DNA of 64,000 nt. It comes from an uncultured Acidiphilium sp. Lineage in GTDB: Bacteria > Bacillota > Clostridia > Christensenellales > Borkfalkiaceae. The stretch lies in the NCBI GenBank assembly GCA_902495325.1, contig CABUWK010000002.1, positions 34,583-98,582 of the forward strand, written 5' to 3'. Positions 54,067-63,100 of the stretch are shown here, piece after piece; position 1 is the first letter of the stretch, and every line of letters starts with the position of its first letter. The notes beneath the pieces are model-generated. The model was not told the DNA's origin, made no database searches, and worked only from the letters and a program-made list of their open reading frames with translations. Position numbers and translations under genes: made by a program.

Positions 54067-54677
54067 TGGATGCGCAAACATGTTTGAAGAAAATGCAACT
54101 TATAGGCGTACTTTCTTTGGCTACGGTAGATGAGGACGGTTCGCCGCAGATTCGTTGCGTAAGCGCGGTGCATTATGAAAGCGACGGATTTTACTTTTTT
54201 ACGGCACGCGGAAAAGAGATGACGAAACAACTTCTGTCAGACGGAAGAATACAAACGCTTGTTCATACGAGATTTAACGAAATGATAAGGCTTTCGGGAA
54301 AAGCCGTTCCCGTTGCAGAAGAAAAACAGCGGGAATATATCGACGTGATTTTTTCGGAACAGCCTTATCTTGCCAACGTTTATCCCGGGAAAACGCGGGA
54401 AATCGGGATCGTTTTCGAAGTAAAAAATGCCGAAATAGAATATTTCAATCTCGGTGTTCATCCTGTTTTCCGGGAGATATACGCCATCGGAAAGGGCATA
54501 AAATCGGTAAAGGGGTACAGGATAGGTAAAAATTGTATTGCATGCGGAACGTGTGCAAAAGTATGTCCGCAGAATTGCATTGAAAGCGGCGATACGTATT
54601 CGATTGTGCAGGAACATTGTCTGCATTGCGGCAACTGTTATGAGCATTGCCCGGCGAAAGCGAACGAAAGAATATGA
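54066..54677 (+). CDS. FMN-binding split-barrel protein fused to a 2[4Fe-4S] ferredoxin
   Basis: The 203-residue protein combines a pyridoxamine-phosphate-oxidase-like FMN barrel (about residues 1-140: GVLSLATVDEDGSPQIRCVS, YFFTARGKEMTKQL) with a C-terminal bacterial ferredoxin. The two cluster motifs are Cys157/160/163/167 (CIACGTCAKVC) and Cys185/188/191/195 (CLHCGNCYEHC). Such fusions pass electrons between flavin and Fe-S clusters. In this operon it may deliver electrons to the radical SAM enzyme or reduce a product. Its ATG overlaps the maturase stop (TGATG). Confidence 0.88.
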   Translation: MDAQTCLKKMQLIGVLSLATVDEDGSPQIRCVSAVHYESDGFYFFTARGKEMTKQLLSDGRIQTLVHTRFNEMIRLSGKAVPVAEEKQREYIDVIFSEQPYLANVYPGKTREIGIVFEVKNAEIEYFNLGVHPVFREIYAIGKGIKSVKGYRIGKNCIACGTCAKVCPQNCIESGDTYSIVQEHCLHCGNCYEHCPAKANERI

Positions 54678-54687
54678 GGGGAAACAA

Positions 54688-55269
54688 GTGGACGATATAC
54701 TCGACATGATAAAAAACCGTCGGACGATACGGAAATATACCGACGAGCAGATAAAAACCGAGGACTTAAACAAAATATTGCAGGCGGGGCTTTATGCCCC
54801 GAATGCCGGCGGCAGACAGGGAACGATGTTCGTTGCCGTGCATAACAAAGAAAAAACCGAGCGGTTAGGAAGAATGAATCTTGCCGGGTTCGACCGCTCG
54901 CGACTGCTCGGTTCGTTCGTTTCAAAAGAACAGCCGAGCGTTATCGACGATAAGACGATAAAAAGCGGATTTTACGGCGCGCCAACCGTAATTGCCGTGT
55001 TTGCGCCGAAAAACTTTTTATTTTCTGTTCCGGACGCCTTCGTTGCGGCGGAAAATATGGCGCTTGAAGCCACTTCTCTCGGCATTTCTTCCGCTATTAT
55101 TTCTCGCGGAGAAGAAACTTTTGTGTCGGAAGACGGTGAGAAACTATTGAAAGAATGGAATATCCCCGAAACGTACGTTTGCCGTTGTTTTGTGATTTTA
55201 GGATATTGCGACGGAGAATATCCGCACCCAAAGCCGAGAAAAGACGGCAGAAGTTTTATCGCGGAGTGA
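54688..55269 (+). CDS. Nitroreductase-family flavoprotein
   Basis: The 193-residue protein begins with ILDMIKNRRTIRKYTDEQI and has GLYAPNAGGRQGTMFVAV, the FMN-binding blocks of the nitroreductase family, and LGISSAIISRGEE and FVILGYCDGEYPHPKPRKDG at the end. Members reduce nitro groups, quinones or flavins using NAD(P)H. A GTG start is used because AGGGG lies 6 nt upstream; an ATG six codons later is an alternative but leaves out part of the conserved start. It starts 10 nt after the previous stop. Its role with the peptide pathway is unknown. Confidence 0.87.
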   Translation: MDDILDMIKNRRTIRKYTDEQIKTEDLNKILQAGLYAPNAGGRQGTMFVAVHNKEKTERLGRMNLAGFDRSRLLGSFVSKEQPSVIDDKTIKSGFYGAPTVIAVFAPKNFLFSVPDAFVAAENMALEATSLGISSAIISRGEETFVSEDGEKLLKEWNIPETYVCRCFVILGYCDGEYPHPKPRKDGRSFIAE

Positions 55270-55271
55270 TT

Positions 55272-56024
55272 ATGAAAACGAATGATCTTGACAAACTTAT
55301 AAATATTTTATGCGACGAACGGGGAGAAAACGTTCCGCCGCTCGACGAAAAACAAAAACCCGATTATTTCCGCGCGCTGTGCAACGTACGCCCGCCCATG
55401 CCCGTTTCAGCGGAATTTTTATCGTTGCAGAACGAATATCTGACGGAAAAAAGAAACGAACGCGGTATCACCGACGTAAATACTTTCTTGTATGCCGACG
55501 GCATTTCGCTTTTCAAGGGAGATATTACGACGCTGAACGCGGATGCGATCGTAAACGCCGCAAATTCCGCCATGCTCGGTTGTTTTCATCCTTTGCATAA
55601 CTGTATTGACAACGCGATCCATTCCGCGGCGGGCGTGCAGGTGCGGCTTGACTGTAACGACATCATGCAGGGAAGAGAAGCCGGAAACGGCGAGGTTATC
55701 GTGACCAAAGCCTACAATTTGCCGAGCAAATTCATATTTCATACCGTCGGTCCGATAGTATCGGGTAGAATTACGGCTGAAAATCGGGAAGATTTGAAAA
55801 AGTGTTACGAAAATTGTCTTGCGAAAGCCGACGAGATGAAATTTAACAGCATTGCGTTTTGCTGTATTTCCACGGGCGTTTTCGGTTATCCGAAGGAAGA
55901 AGCGGCGCAGTTGGCGGTAAAAATTGCCGGAGAATACAAGGCGCAGACCGCAAGCGACCTTAAAATTATATTCGACGTGTTTACGGAGGAAGATTATGCG
56001 ATTTACAAACGGATTCTCGGATAA
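55272..56024 (+). CDS. Zinc-containing macrodomain ADP-ribosyl hydrolase
   Basis: The 250-residue protein has a macrodomain from about residue 75 with GDITTLNADAIVNAANSAML, then the zinc-binding segment Cys104, His109, Cys111 (GCFHPLHNCIDN) that marks the subclass linked to SirTM. IFHTVGP and CCISTGVFGYPKEEA complete the fold. The first ~70 residues are the helical extension typical of this subclass. It should remove the ADP-ribose that the sirtuin-type enzyme of the next gene attaches. The genes overlap by 29 nt, so the products are probably made in equal amounts. Confidence 0.92.
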   Translation: MKTNDLDKLINILCDERGENVPPLDEKQKPDYFRALCNVRPPMPVSAEFLSLQNEYLTEKRNERGITDVNTFLYADGISLFKGDITTLNADAIVNAANSAMLGCFHPLHNCIDNAIHSAAGVQVRLDCNDIMQGREAGNGEVIVTKAYNLPSKFIFHTVGPIVSGRITAENREDLKKCYENCLAKADEMKFNSIAFCCISTGVFGYPKEEAAQLAVKIAGEYKAQTASDLKIIFDVFTEEDYAIYKRILG

Positions 56025-56862
56025 AATAGAAAATCTGAAAAATCTGATCGGAAATGCCGAAGCGATCGTGATCGGCGCAGGCGCGGGGCTTTCCGCTGCC
56101 GCCGGGTTTGCTTATTCCGGGAAACGGTTCCACGAGAATTTTCACGATTTCGAAGCGAAATATAATTTTCACGATATGTATTCCGGCGGGTTTTATCCCT
56201 ATGATACCTTAGAAGAGCATTGGGCGTATTGGTCGCGCTATATATCGATCAATCGCTATTCCGACCCGCCGAAACCCGTTTATAACGACCTGTTCGGTCT
56301 CGTGAAAAAACGCAACTATTTCGTTCTCACGACGAATGTGGATAACTGCTTTCAGAAAGCGGGATTCGATAAACGGCGGCTGTTTTACACGCAGGGCGAT
56401 TACGGGCTGTTTCAGTGCAGTGTTCCGTGCCATGATAAAACGTACGATAACGAGGAGATCGTCCGCAGGATGGTCACGGAACAGAAAGACATGCGGATCC
56501 CTTCCGCCCTCGTGCCGAAGTGCCCCGTGTGCGGAAAACCGATGACGATGAATCTGCGTGCGGACGATACCTTTACGGAAGACGAAGGCTGGCATGCCGC
56601 CTGCGCGCGATACGAAACCTTCCTTTCGGAAAACGAGAACAAGAGGGTTTTGTTTTTAGAACTCGGCGTAGGGATGAACACTCCCGGAATTATAAAATAT
56701 CCGTTCTGGGAAATGACCGCGCGCAATCAAAAGTCCGTCTATGTGTGCGTGAATCGCGAATTATTATACGCGCCGAAAGAAATTGCCGAGCGGTCTCTTC
56801 TTTTATCCGAAGACATTGCGGACGTGGTCGGCGCCCTGAAAACCGACATAGAGACGGCTTAA
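55996..56862 (+). CDS. SirTM-class sirtuin (protein ADP-ribosyltransferase)
   Basis: SirTM enzymes transfer ADP-ribose from NAD to a protein, classically the lipoylated GcvH-L. The 288-residue protein has IGAGAGLSAAAGF (about 27-38), DMYSGGFYPYDT, LTTNVDNCF (Asn114) and YTQGDYG, where Gln133 replaces the His of deacetylase sirtuins, as in known SirTMs. A zinc site is suggested by CPVCGKPM. The start at 55996 follows GGAGG at the correct distance. No gcvH-L or lplA2 gene is near, so the target may differ here. It is the last gene of the operon, before the terminator at 56892. Confidence 0.92.
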   Translation: MRFTNGFSDKIENLKNLIGNAEAIVIGAGAGLSAAAGFAYSGKRFHENFHDFEAKYNFHDMYSGGFYPYDTLEEHWAYWSRYISINRYSDPPKPVYNDLFGLVKKRNYFVLTTNVDNCFQKAGFDKRRLFYTQGDYGLFQCSVPCHDKTYDNEEIVRRMVTEQKDMRIPSALVPKCPVCGKPMTMNLRADDTFTEDEGWHAACARYETFLSENENKRVLFLELGVGMNTPGIIKYPFWEMTARNQKSVYVCVNRELLYAPKEIAERSLLLSEDIADVVGALKTDIETA

Positions 56863-56894
56863 AAAACCGACATAGAAAAAGGAGACGGCTTAAA
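56839..56894 (+). repeat. Short tandem duplication across the SirTM stop codon
   Basis: The segment AAACCGACATAGA followed by GACGGCTTAAA occurs twice in a row (about 56839-56863 and 56864-56894), with a 5-6 nt insertion in the second copy. The first copy supplies the real stop codon. Confidence 0.6.
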
Positions 56895-56933
56895 AAAGGT
56901 TGCAAACCTGTCATCGGGTTTGCAACCTTTTTT
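56892..56933. terminator. Strong bidirectional terminator
   Basis: A 17-bp perfect stem (AAAAAAGGTTGCAAACC with 56917-56933) with an 8-nt loop is flanked by A and T runs. It ends the RiPP/ADP-ribosylation operon and can also serve the GH20 gene on the minus strand. Confidence 0.9.
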
Positions 56934-56967
56934 CAGATTTTATTGTTCCGCTGCCTGAAGCTGTTTG

Positions 56968-58584
56968 TCAGGTAACGTTTGCCGTATACAGCATATTGTA
57001 ACAGTTTAACGCGACGGGGCTGTCCTTTCCGCCGCCGAGGGGGTAAAGAAGTTCCTCTTCGAGTTCCGGGATATCCGGAACTTTTCCGTCCGCATAGTCG
57101 AGCAGGCGTTTTTTCAAGTGGGCGATCCTGCGGATCAGCCCGCCGAGACGGGCGTCCTGTACGTCGAATCCGCAGGGCTTCTTTTCCGTTGCCCAGCACC
57201 TTTCGAAGGCGGCGTAAAATTCTTCGAGGCGGGCGGAAAGCTCGGAATAGTCTTTTAACGCGAGTTCTTTCAGCGCGGTTTTATCTTTGTTGCGGTAAAA
57301 TTCTCTCGTTTTTACGCCGAGGTCGAATTTAACGGCAAGCACGTCGCACAGTGTGCGGATCGTTTTGAATAAGTAGCCGTATAAGTCGTTCTTCTCCTGT
57401 TTTTTCAACTCGCCGGAAAGCTCGGTATAATACCGCTCTGAAAGACCCGGCACAATACACTTATCGAAAAGTCCGTTGAAAGGATCGGTGTAGAGCATGG
57501 TTTTCGAAGGGTTGTACGTGTCCGGTTTTCCGGGAACGGAACAGATCCTGTCCGGGAGTTCCAGCAGCATAAAGGCGTTATAGTCCGCCCCGACGACTTT
57601 CCCGAACACCTTTTCGATCTCCGCCCGGTCGTAATTGCCTTTCGCATATTCCGAAAGGGTCACGAGGGTCGGCAGAACGCCGAAAGGAGAACATTCGCCG
57701 CCGTTGTCTCCCCACATGGTAAAGAATACGTCGCGGACGCCTTTTTTCACGCAGGCTTTCACCGCCGCGCCCATCGATTCTATGCTGTAGGTGTTGTTCG
57801 GGCAGAATCCCGTCCACGTCCAGGCACCGCCCGCAAAAACGACGTTGTCCGAGAGCTTTTTGTGCTTGTCGATCATGTCTTCGAAAAAGCTCTGTTCGGT
57901 GTGGTAATAATCCCAGTAAATAAGAGAAAGATTTTTCGGTACGAGCGGGCGCACTTTGTCCGATTCGTCTTTCGTGTGCTCGTAAAAACCGCCGTAAGCG
58001 GACATGGCGAACATGTCGCTCCACATGCGGCAGTCGAAGCCGTATTTCGCGGCGATCGCAAGCACTTTCTCAAGGTGTTTCGACATGATCTCCGCCCGCG
58101 GAACGATGCCGTTTTTGTCCAGAAATCTGCCGTGTCCGAGGGAAAAGGCTTCATCCATGCCGATGTTGATCTTTCTCAAAGAGAACGCCTTTGCGACCGA
58201 GGCGAACATCTTGTCGATCAGTTCGTAAGTTTTCGGTTCCCCGACGAGCAGAATGTCGTCGATATCGCGGATCCCGGCGTACCCGGGATAGCGGAAGATG
58301 GAACCGAGGTGAGCGAGCGTCTGGATGCAGGGGATCAGCTCGATGTTTTTCGATTTCGCGTAAGCGTCCATTTCGCGGATCTCCGCGATCGAAAACCGCC
58401 CGCGCATATAGCCGAAATAAGGTTCGCCTTCCACCTCGTAGGTATCCTCGGTGTAAAGCATGATCGAATTATAACCGAGAGCGGATAAAATGTCGGTCAG
58501 TTTGCGGAACGCGGTCATGTTGATCACGGCGTTTCTCGAACAGTCGAGCATGATGCCGAAATTGTCGAACGGAATCGTTTTCAT
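56968..58584 (-). CDS. Cytosolic GH20-like β-N-acetylhexosaminidase
   Basis: The 538-residue protein has a GH20 barrel with SIMLYTEDTYEVEGEPYFGY and INIGMDEAFSLGHGRF, where Asp144-Glu145 is the catalytic pair, and VFAGGAWTWTGFCP later. A helical C-terminal domain follows. There is no signal peptide, so it would release GlcNAc or GalNAc from short imported chains. The start at 58584 follows AAGGAAGG. A σA promoter is upstream on the minus strand, and the divergent LacI gene at 59001 may control it. Confidence 0.82.
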   Translation of the reverse strand: MKTIPFDNFGIMLDCSRNAVINMTAFRKLTDILSALGYNSIMLYTEDTYEVEGEPYFGYMRGRFSIAEIREMDAYAKSKNIELIPCIQTLAHLGSIFRYPGYAGIRDIDDILLVGEPKTYELIDKMFASVAKAFSLRKINIGMDEAFSLGHGRFLDKNGIVPRAEIMSKHLEKVLAIAAKYGFDCRMWSDMFAMSAYGGFYEHTKDESDKVRPLVPKNLSLIYWDYYHTEQSFFEDMIDKHKKLSDNVVFAGGAWTWTGFCPNNTYSIESMGAAVKACVKKGVRDVFFTMWGDNGGECSPFGVLPTLVTLSEYAKGNYDRAEIEKVFGKVVGADYNAFMLLELPDRICSVPGKPDTYNPSKTMLYTDPFNGLFDKCIVPGLSERYYTELSGELKKQEKNDLYGYLFKTIRTLCDVLAVKFDLGVKTREFYRNKDKTALKELALKDYSELSARLEEFYAAFERCWATEKKPCGFDVQDARLGGLIRRIAHLKKRLLDYADGKVPDIPELEEELLYPLGGGKDSPVALNCYNMLYTANVT

Positions 58585-58625
58585 TCTGTAATTTTCCTTC
58601 CTTATAGTATCTATGGTACGGATAT

Positions 58626-58654
58626 ATAATAACATAAAATTCGCGCGAAAGCAA
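58626..58654 (-). promoter_or_regulatory. σA promoter of the GH20 gene
   Basis: On the minus strand TTGCTT (58654-58649) and TATTAT (58631-58626) are separated by 17 nt. The gap up to the LacI gene otherwise holds only the divergent promoter and the two operators. Confidence 0.6.
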
Positions 58655-58839
58655 GGGTTTGCCCGAAAGAGAAAGAGAAGGAAAGAAATAACGGGGAATT
58701 GCCCGCCCCCGCAATTCCGGGCGGAGAAAAGAACGGCGGGCGGGGCGAAAAACGACCGCGAAGGGGAAAAAGAAAAGCTTTGCGATCCCGACGAAAAAAA
58801 TTTTCATCTTTCCGGAGACAAAAATTTTCCGAAAAGGTA

Positions 58840-58868
58840 TTGACAATGGGGAAAAGGTATGTTAAAAT
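58840..58868 (+). promoter_or_regulatory. σA promoter of the LacI-family gene
   Basis: TTGACA at 58840-58845 and TAAAAT at 58863-58868 are separated by 17 nt. Transcription would start near 58875, inside the first operator. Confidence 0.8.
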
Positions 58869-58870
58869 AA

Positions 58871-58890
58871 GTGTGTCATCGGAGACATAC
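58871..58890. promoter_or_regulatory. Putative LacI-family operator 1
   Basis: GTGTGTC-N6-GACATAC is a palindrome with one mismatch in 7-nt arms, covering the predicted transcription start. It matches the second site at 58971 in arm sequence and spacing. Confidence 0.6.
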
Positions 58891-58970
58891 GGGCAAAAAC
58901 TCGTTTTTTTGCGGGTTTTTCGTCTCTGCGATATGCTTTCGCAGAAGGGAAAGAATATTTTTTTGCGGAA

Positions 58971-58988
58971 TATGTCCACGAAGACATA
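58971..58988. promoter_or_regulatory. Putative LacI-family operator 2
   Basis: TATGTC-N6-GACATA is a perfect palindrome ending 12 nt before the start codon of the regulator. With operator 1, exactly 100 nt upstream, it could allow looping and autorepression. Confidence 0.6.
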
Positions 58989-59000
58989 AAAGGTGCAGAA

Positions 59001-59978
59001 ATGGTTACGAAACAAGACGTCGCGTTGAAAGCGGGCGTTTCCACGGCGACCGTCGGCAGGGTTCTCAGCGGAAAAGGATATGTGTCCGAAGACGCGAGAC
59101 GCCGTGTGGAAGAAGCCGTAAAATCGCTGAATTACCGCCGGAACACGCTTGCCTACAATTTAAGAAAAAGCAAAAGCAATATCATCGCGGTCCTCGTGGA
59201 GGACTTGCTGAATCCTTATTACATGCATCTGGTGGAAGCCATGGTAGAGCGTGCGAAGGAAAAAGATTGTATCATTTCCATGTTCGCGATCAAAGACCGC
59301 GACGTGCGCCAGGTGCTGGACGATCTTCTTTCTTACCGGGTGTGCGGTATCGTGAACCTTGCCATGTTCACCTGCGATTTTTCCTGGTACGATATCTTCA
59401 TCGAAGAGGGGATCCGCCTGATCAACTGTACGAAAAGCGGCGCGAAAGTCATCGTGGATTATTCGAGCGGCATGCGGGACGCCATGAACTGCCTGAGAAA
59501 AGCGGGAAGAACGAGACCGGCGTTTATCGCGGGGATCGAAGAATGGCTCACGCCGACGGATATGCGCGTAAGTTATTTTAAAGAAAACGCGGCGAAGTCC
59601 GGTTTTTGCTATGACGAAACGATGATCTTAAGCGGCGACTACCCGATGGGAAAGGCGCATAAGATCGGTTACGAACTCTGCGAAAAGCTGATAAAATCGG
59701 GCAAAACGTTCGATTCGCTGTTCTGCCTGACCGATATGATGGCGCTGGGCGCCCTGAAAGCTCTGTTCGATTACGGCTATAAGGTGCCGGAAGACGTTTC
59801 GGTGATCGGGTGCGACGATCTCGATTTCACGGGGTTTTTCCAGCCCGCCCTCACGACGATCGCGGTGGACAAAAAAGCCGAAGGCTACGCTTACGTGGAT
59901 CTTATCCTCGATCCGGACGTTACGCCGAACGACGTGAAATACGTGAAAACGAGTTTTGTGGAACGAAACAGCGTGTGA
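59001..59978 (+). CDS. LacI-family transcriptional regulator
   Basis: The 325-residue protein has the LacI helix-turn-helix at the very N-terminus (KQDVALKAGVSTATVGRVLS) and a sugar-sensing domain ending in DSLFCLTDMMALGAL and VIGCDDLDFTGFFQPALTT. Two matching palindromes lie in its own leader, so autoregulation is likely, and the divergent GH20 gene or the downstream surface-protein gene may be further targets. The ribosome site is weak (AAAAGG). No other frame gives a better start. Confidence 0.92.
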   Translation: MVTKQDVALKAGVSTATVGRVLSGKGYVSEDARRRVEEAVKSLNYRRNTLAYNLRKSKSNIIAVLVEDLLNPYYMHLVEAMVERAKEKDCIISMFAIKDRDVRQVLDDLLSYRVCGIVNLAMFTCDFSWYDIFIEEGIRLINCTKSGAKVIVDYSSGMRDAMNCLRKAGRTRPAFIAGIEEWLTPTDMRVSYFKENAAKSGFCYDETMILSGDYPMGKAHKIGYELCEKLIKSGKTFDSLFCLTDMMALGALKALFDYGYKVPEDVSVIGCDDLDFTGFFQPALTTIAVDKKAEGYAYVDLILDPDVTPNDVKYVKTSFVERNSV

Positions 59979-60137
59979 ATTTCCGGTCCGCCGGCGCGGA
60001 ACGGAAAACGGAACGGAAAAAAAGATCCCTTTCGCCGTTTATCGGGCAGAACCTTCGGAAACGGCGCATAATAAAGGGGTAATCAAAGCGAAGAAATTTG
60101 ATCGGCGACGGAAACGCCGCCGACAGGGAGGTTAAAT

Positions 60138-63100
60138 ATGAGAAAATTGGCACTGTGCGTCCTGGTCGCTCTGATGGCGATGTCGGTCGTCGCGAGCGTC
60201 GCTTTCGCCGCACCCGCGGCGGACGGGTTCGACGAAAACGGCTGGTACCAGAACACAAACATGGAGACCCTTACGACCAACGACGAGGGAGCTTCCGTTA
60301 TCAAACTTGCCGGCAGCGTGCCGACTTATAACAGAACGGAACTCGACCTTACCAAGGTCAACTTCGTGTATCTGAAAACGACCGCCGGAAACTGGGCGGC
60401 GCTGCACCTGATCGACGATGCTACGATCGTGACGGGTTCCGGGGAAGACTGGTATCCCGCGGGATCGAAGGGCGGACACGTCAAACTTTCCGCGCTGATC
60501 CAGGATAATGCAATGCAGCTCGGCAACGGCTATACGGCAAGCGGCGTGATCGGTACCGATGAGGGGACCCCTTCCGGGATCAACGGTAAATACATTAAAT
60601 TCGCGTTCTATATCGGAACGGGCGCCGAGGGCGACGAATCTTATTTCGAAGTGAACGGCACGAAAGTCGTCGGACAGGGAGGCGCGAAACTCAACCTTAC
60701 GAGGGACAGTTTCGCAAACGGAAAATGTTATGTTGCGGTGCAGACGCTCAGTCCCGATCTTCCGATCTATGCCACGGGTATCAACGAAGAGCCGAACGTC
60801 GCGCCGGAAGTTTCTTTCCTTCCCATCGGGCTCGGCGCGGGCAATTCCGCAGGATTCATGATCGATAAAAACATCGCGGATATCCCGGAGAGCGGCTATG
60901 CGCTCACGCAGGCGAACGCGGTGAACAACGTGACTTTCAACGGCGGTACGATCGCCGACGCGCACGCTTTCCTTTACGTGCTCGAAACGGAACTGAACGG
61001 TGTGAAGATCCAGAGCCTCGGCTTATTGCCGGAAAACGGGCATACGTTCAGCTGGACGGTCGGAGACGAGATCGTATTCAGGAAGGGCTTTACGGCATAC
61101 GGACCGACGGGCAGCGTGATCGGCGTTACTTCGCGGGATTTCGCGTTTTCCGTCGTGGCGACGGAGAGCGGCAACGCGACGTTCGGTCAGCAGATCGGTC
61201 TCAGATGGAACGGCAATGCGGGAAACTTCGTTAACCTGGATCTTACCGCTCAGGTGATGTTTACGGCTCCCATCGCGACGAGCAACGTTACGGCGATCAC
61301 CGTGAACGGCGAACCCCTTTCTTCCGTCGGTTACTTCAACGTGGCTACGAACACCATCGTGCAGATCCTGAAAAACGAAGGAGACTGGACCTGGCAGAAG
61401 GGAGACGTGATCCGCCTTCCCAAGGGCTTTGCTTTCTCTTCCGCGGACAACGCGACCTATTGTCTCGACGCCGATTACGTGGCTACGTACGGCGATAACG
61501 GATTCGTGTTCGAAAAAGACCTCGGCAACGATTATACGCCGGTTGCGGTCAAAAAGATGGAGATCGGGCACTATTTCGCAGATGAAAACAAATACGGCAT
61601 GCAGATCCACTTCGAACAGGAAGTGCGCGGCGATATCGAAGCGGGCGCGGATATTTCCGGCGAAGCCTGGTTCAACAAATATATCAAAGTAAACGGCAAA
61701 ACGCTTGCCGAGATCAAAGCGATCAACATCGGCACGGAAGAAAACCCCGTATATCCCAACGTGAGCGCGATTTTCGAAGGCGCGAATTTCATCACGCTGT
61801 GGATCGACGGCAGGGCGGGCGTGATCGAACCGGGCAACAACGCTCTGGGCGACGGCAACAAAGTTTCCATCCTTGCCGGCATCCGCTTCCCCTCCGGTTA
61901 CGAAACGACGGAAGACAAGTCCTTCGAATGGACGAATCCCGCCTGGCACGAAACAGTCGTTCTCAAAGGTCTTGAGTTCGACGTGGGCGATGGCGGCACG
62001 GTTGAAGGCGCGCTGGAAGGCGGCAACGGTTCTCCGTTCATCAACATTCCTTCTGTCGCTCTCGGCGAGCTGACCAAAGAAGGATTCCCCATCGATATGG
62101 TCGAAAGCACCACGAAATACGTGATGTTCAACGGACAGACGTTCGAACAGATGGTGAAAGGGGAGCTTACGATCATTCAGTACAGCAACGCGAACGTGTT
62201 GCAGATCAAAACGAATCATTCCGTATGGAGCGTGGGCGACAAGCTCGTGCTGATGAAGGGAATGAAATTCTATAACGATATCCCGAACAAAGCTTCGGCT
62301 TCCGCAGTGGCGGAACTCGCGCACTATTATATTTTTGAATGCGTTTCCGTCGAAACGAACGGCGCGGCGAAATTCAACGTGACGGTGACCGACAGCTACG
62401 AGGCGGACGACGATATCGCCCTCGAATACGCGGGCGTGAAACAGCTTATCAGCGACGCCGCGAGAAACGCTTACGGTTTCCAGCTTCATTTCTCCAAGAA
62501 CGTCCGCGGAACGGCTTACGATAAATTCGCGGATATCACGAACGAAGACTGGATCAAAGCTTCGGTGAAGATCAACGGAAAGACGATCGACGAGCTGCTC
62601 GCCGCGAAAGACGCGGACGGCAACGAGATCCCGAACGCCGTTCAGGTCCTCTTCGAAAACGATAAGTATATCGCTTTCTACGTGAGCAAAGCGATTCCCG
62701 TCGAAGCGGGCGGCATCGCCTATGCGGACGGCACGCTTGCGGATAAGATCACGCTTACCCTTGCGGACGGTTTCACCCTTCCCCGCGGCGGCGCGATCGC
62801 GATGGGGATCTCCTATAAATACGAATTCGGCGGGTGGTGCAGAGACATCGACCTTTCCGGGCTCGAATTCAGCGAGATCAAAGTCGTTTCGGTCGAAAAC
62901 CCCGTTTCCGTCGACGACGACGGCAACATCGCCTTCAAAGTGAAATTCGATAAAAACATCACCGAAGGACCTTACCTTCACATCAACGCGGGATCCGAAT
63001 GGCTTTCCGGCGTGGAACTCGGTTACAGCGCGGCTACTCTCGATTATCTTGCAAGCTACGGTTTCATCCGCGACTGTCTTACGAAGATCCGCTATAACGG

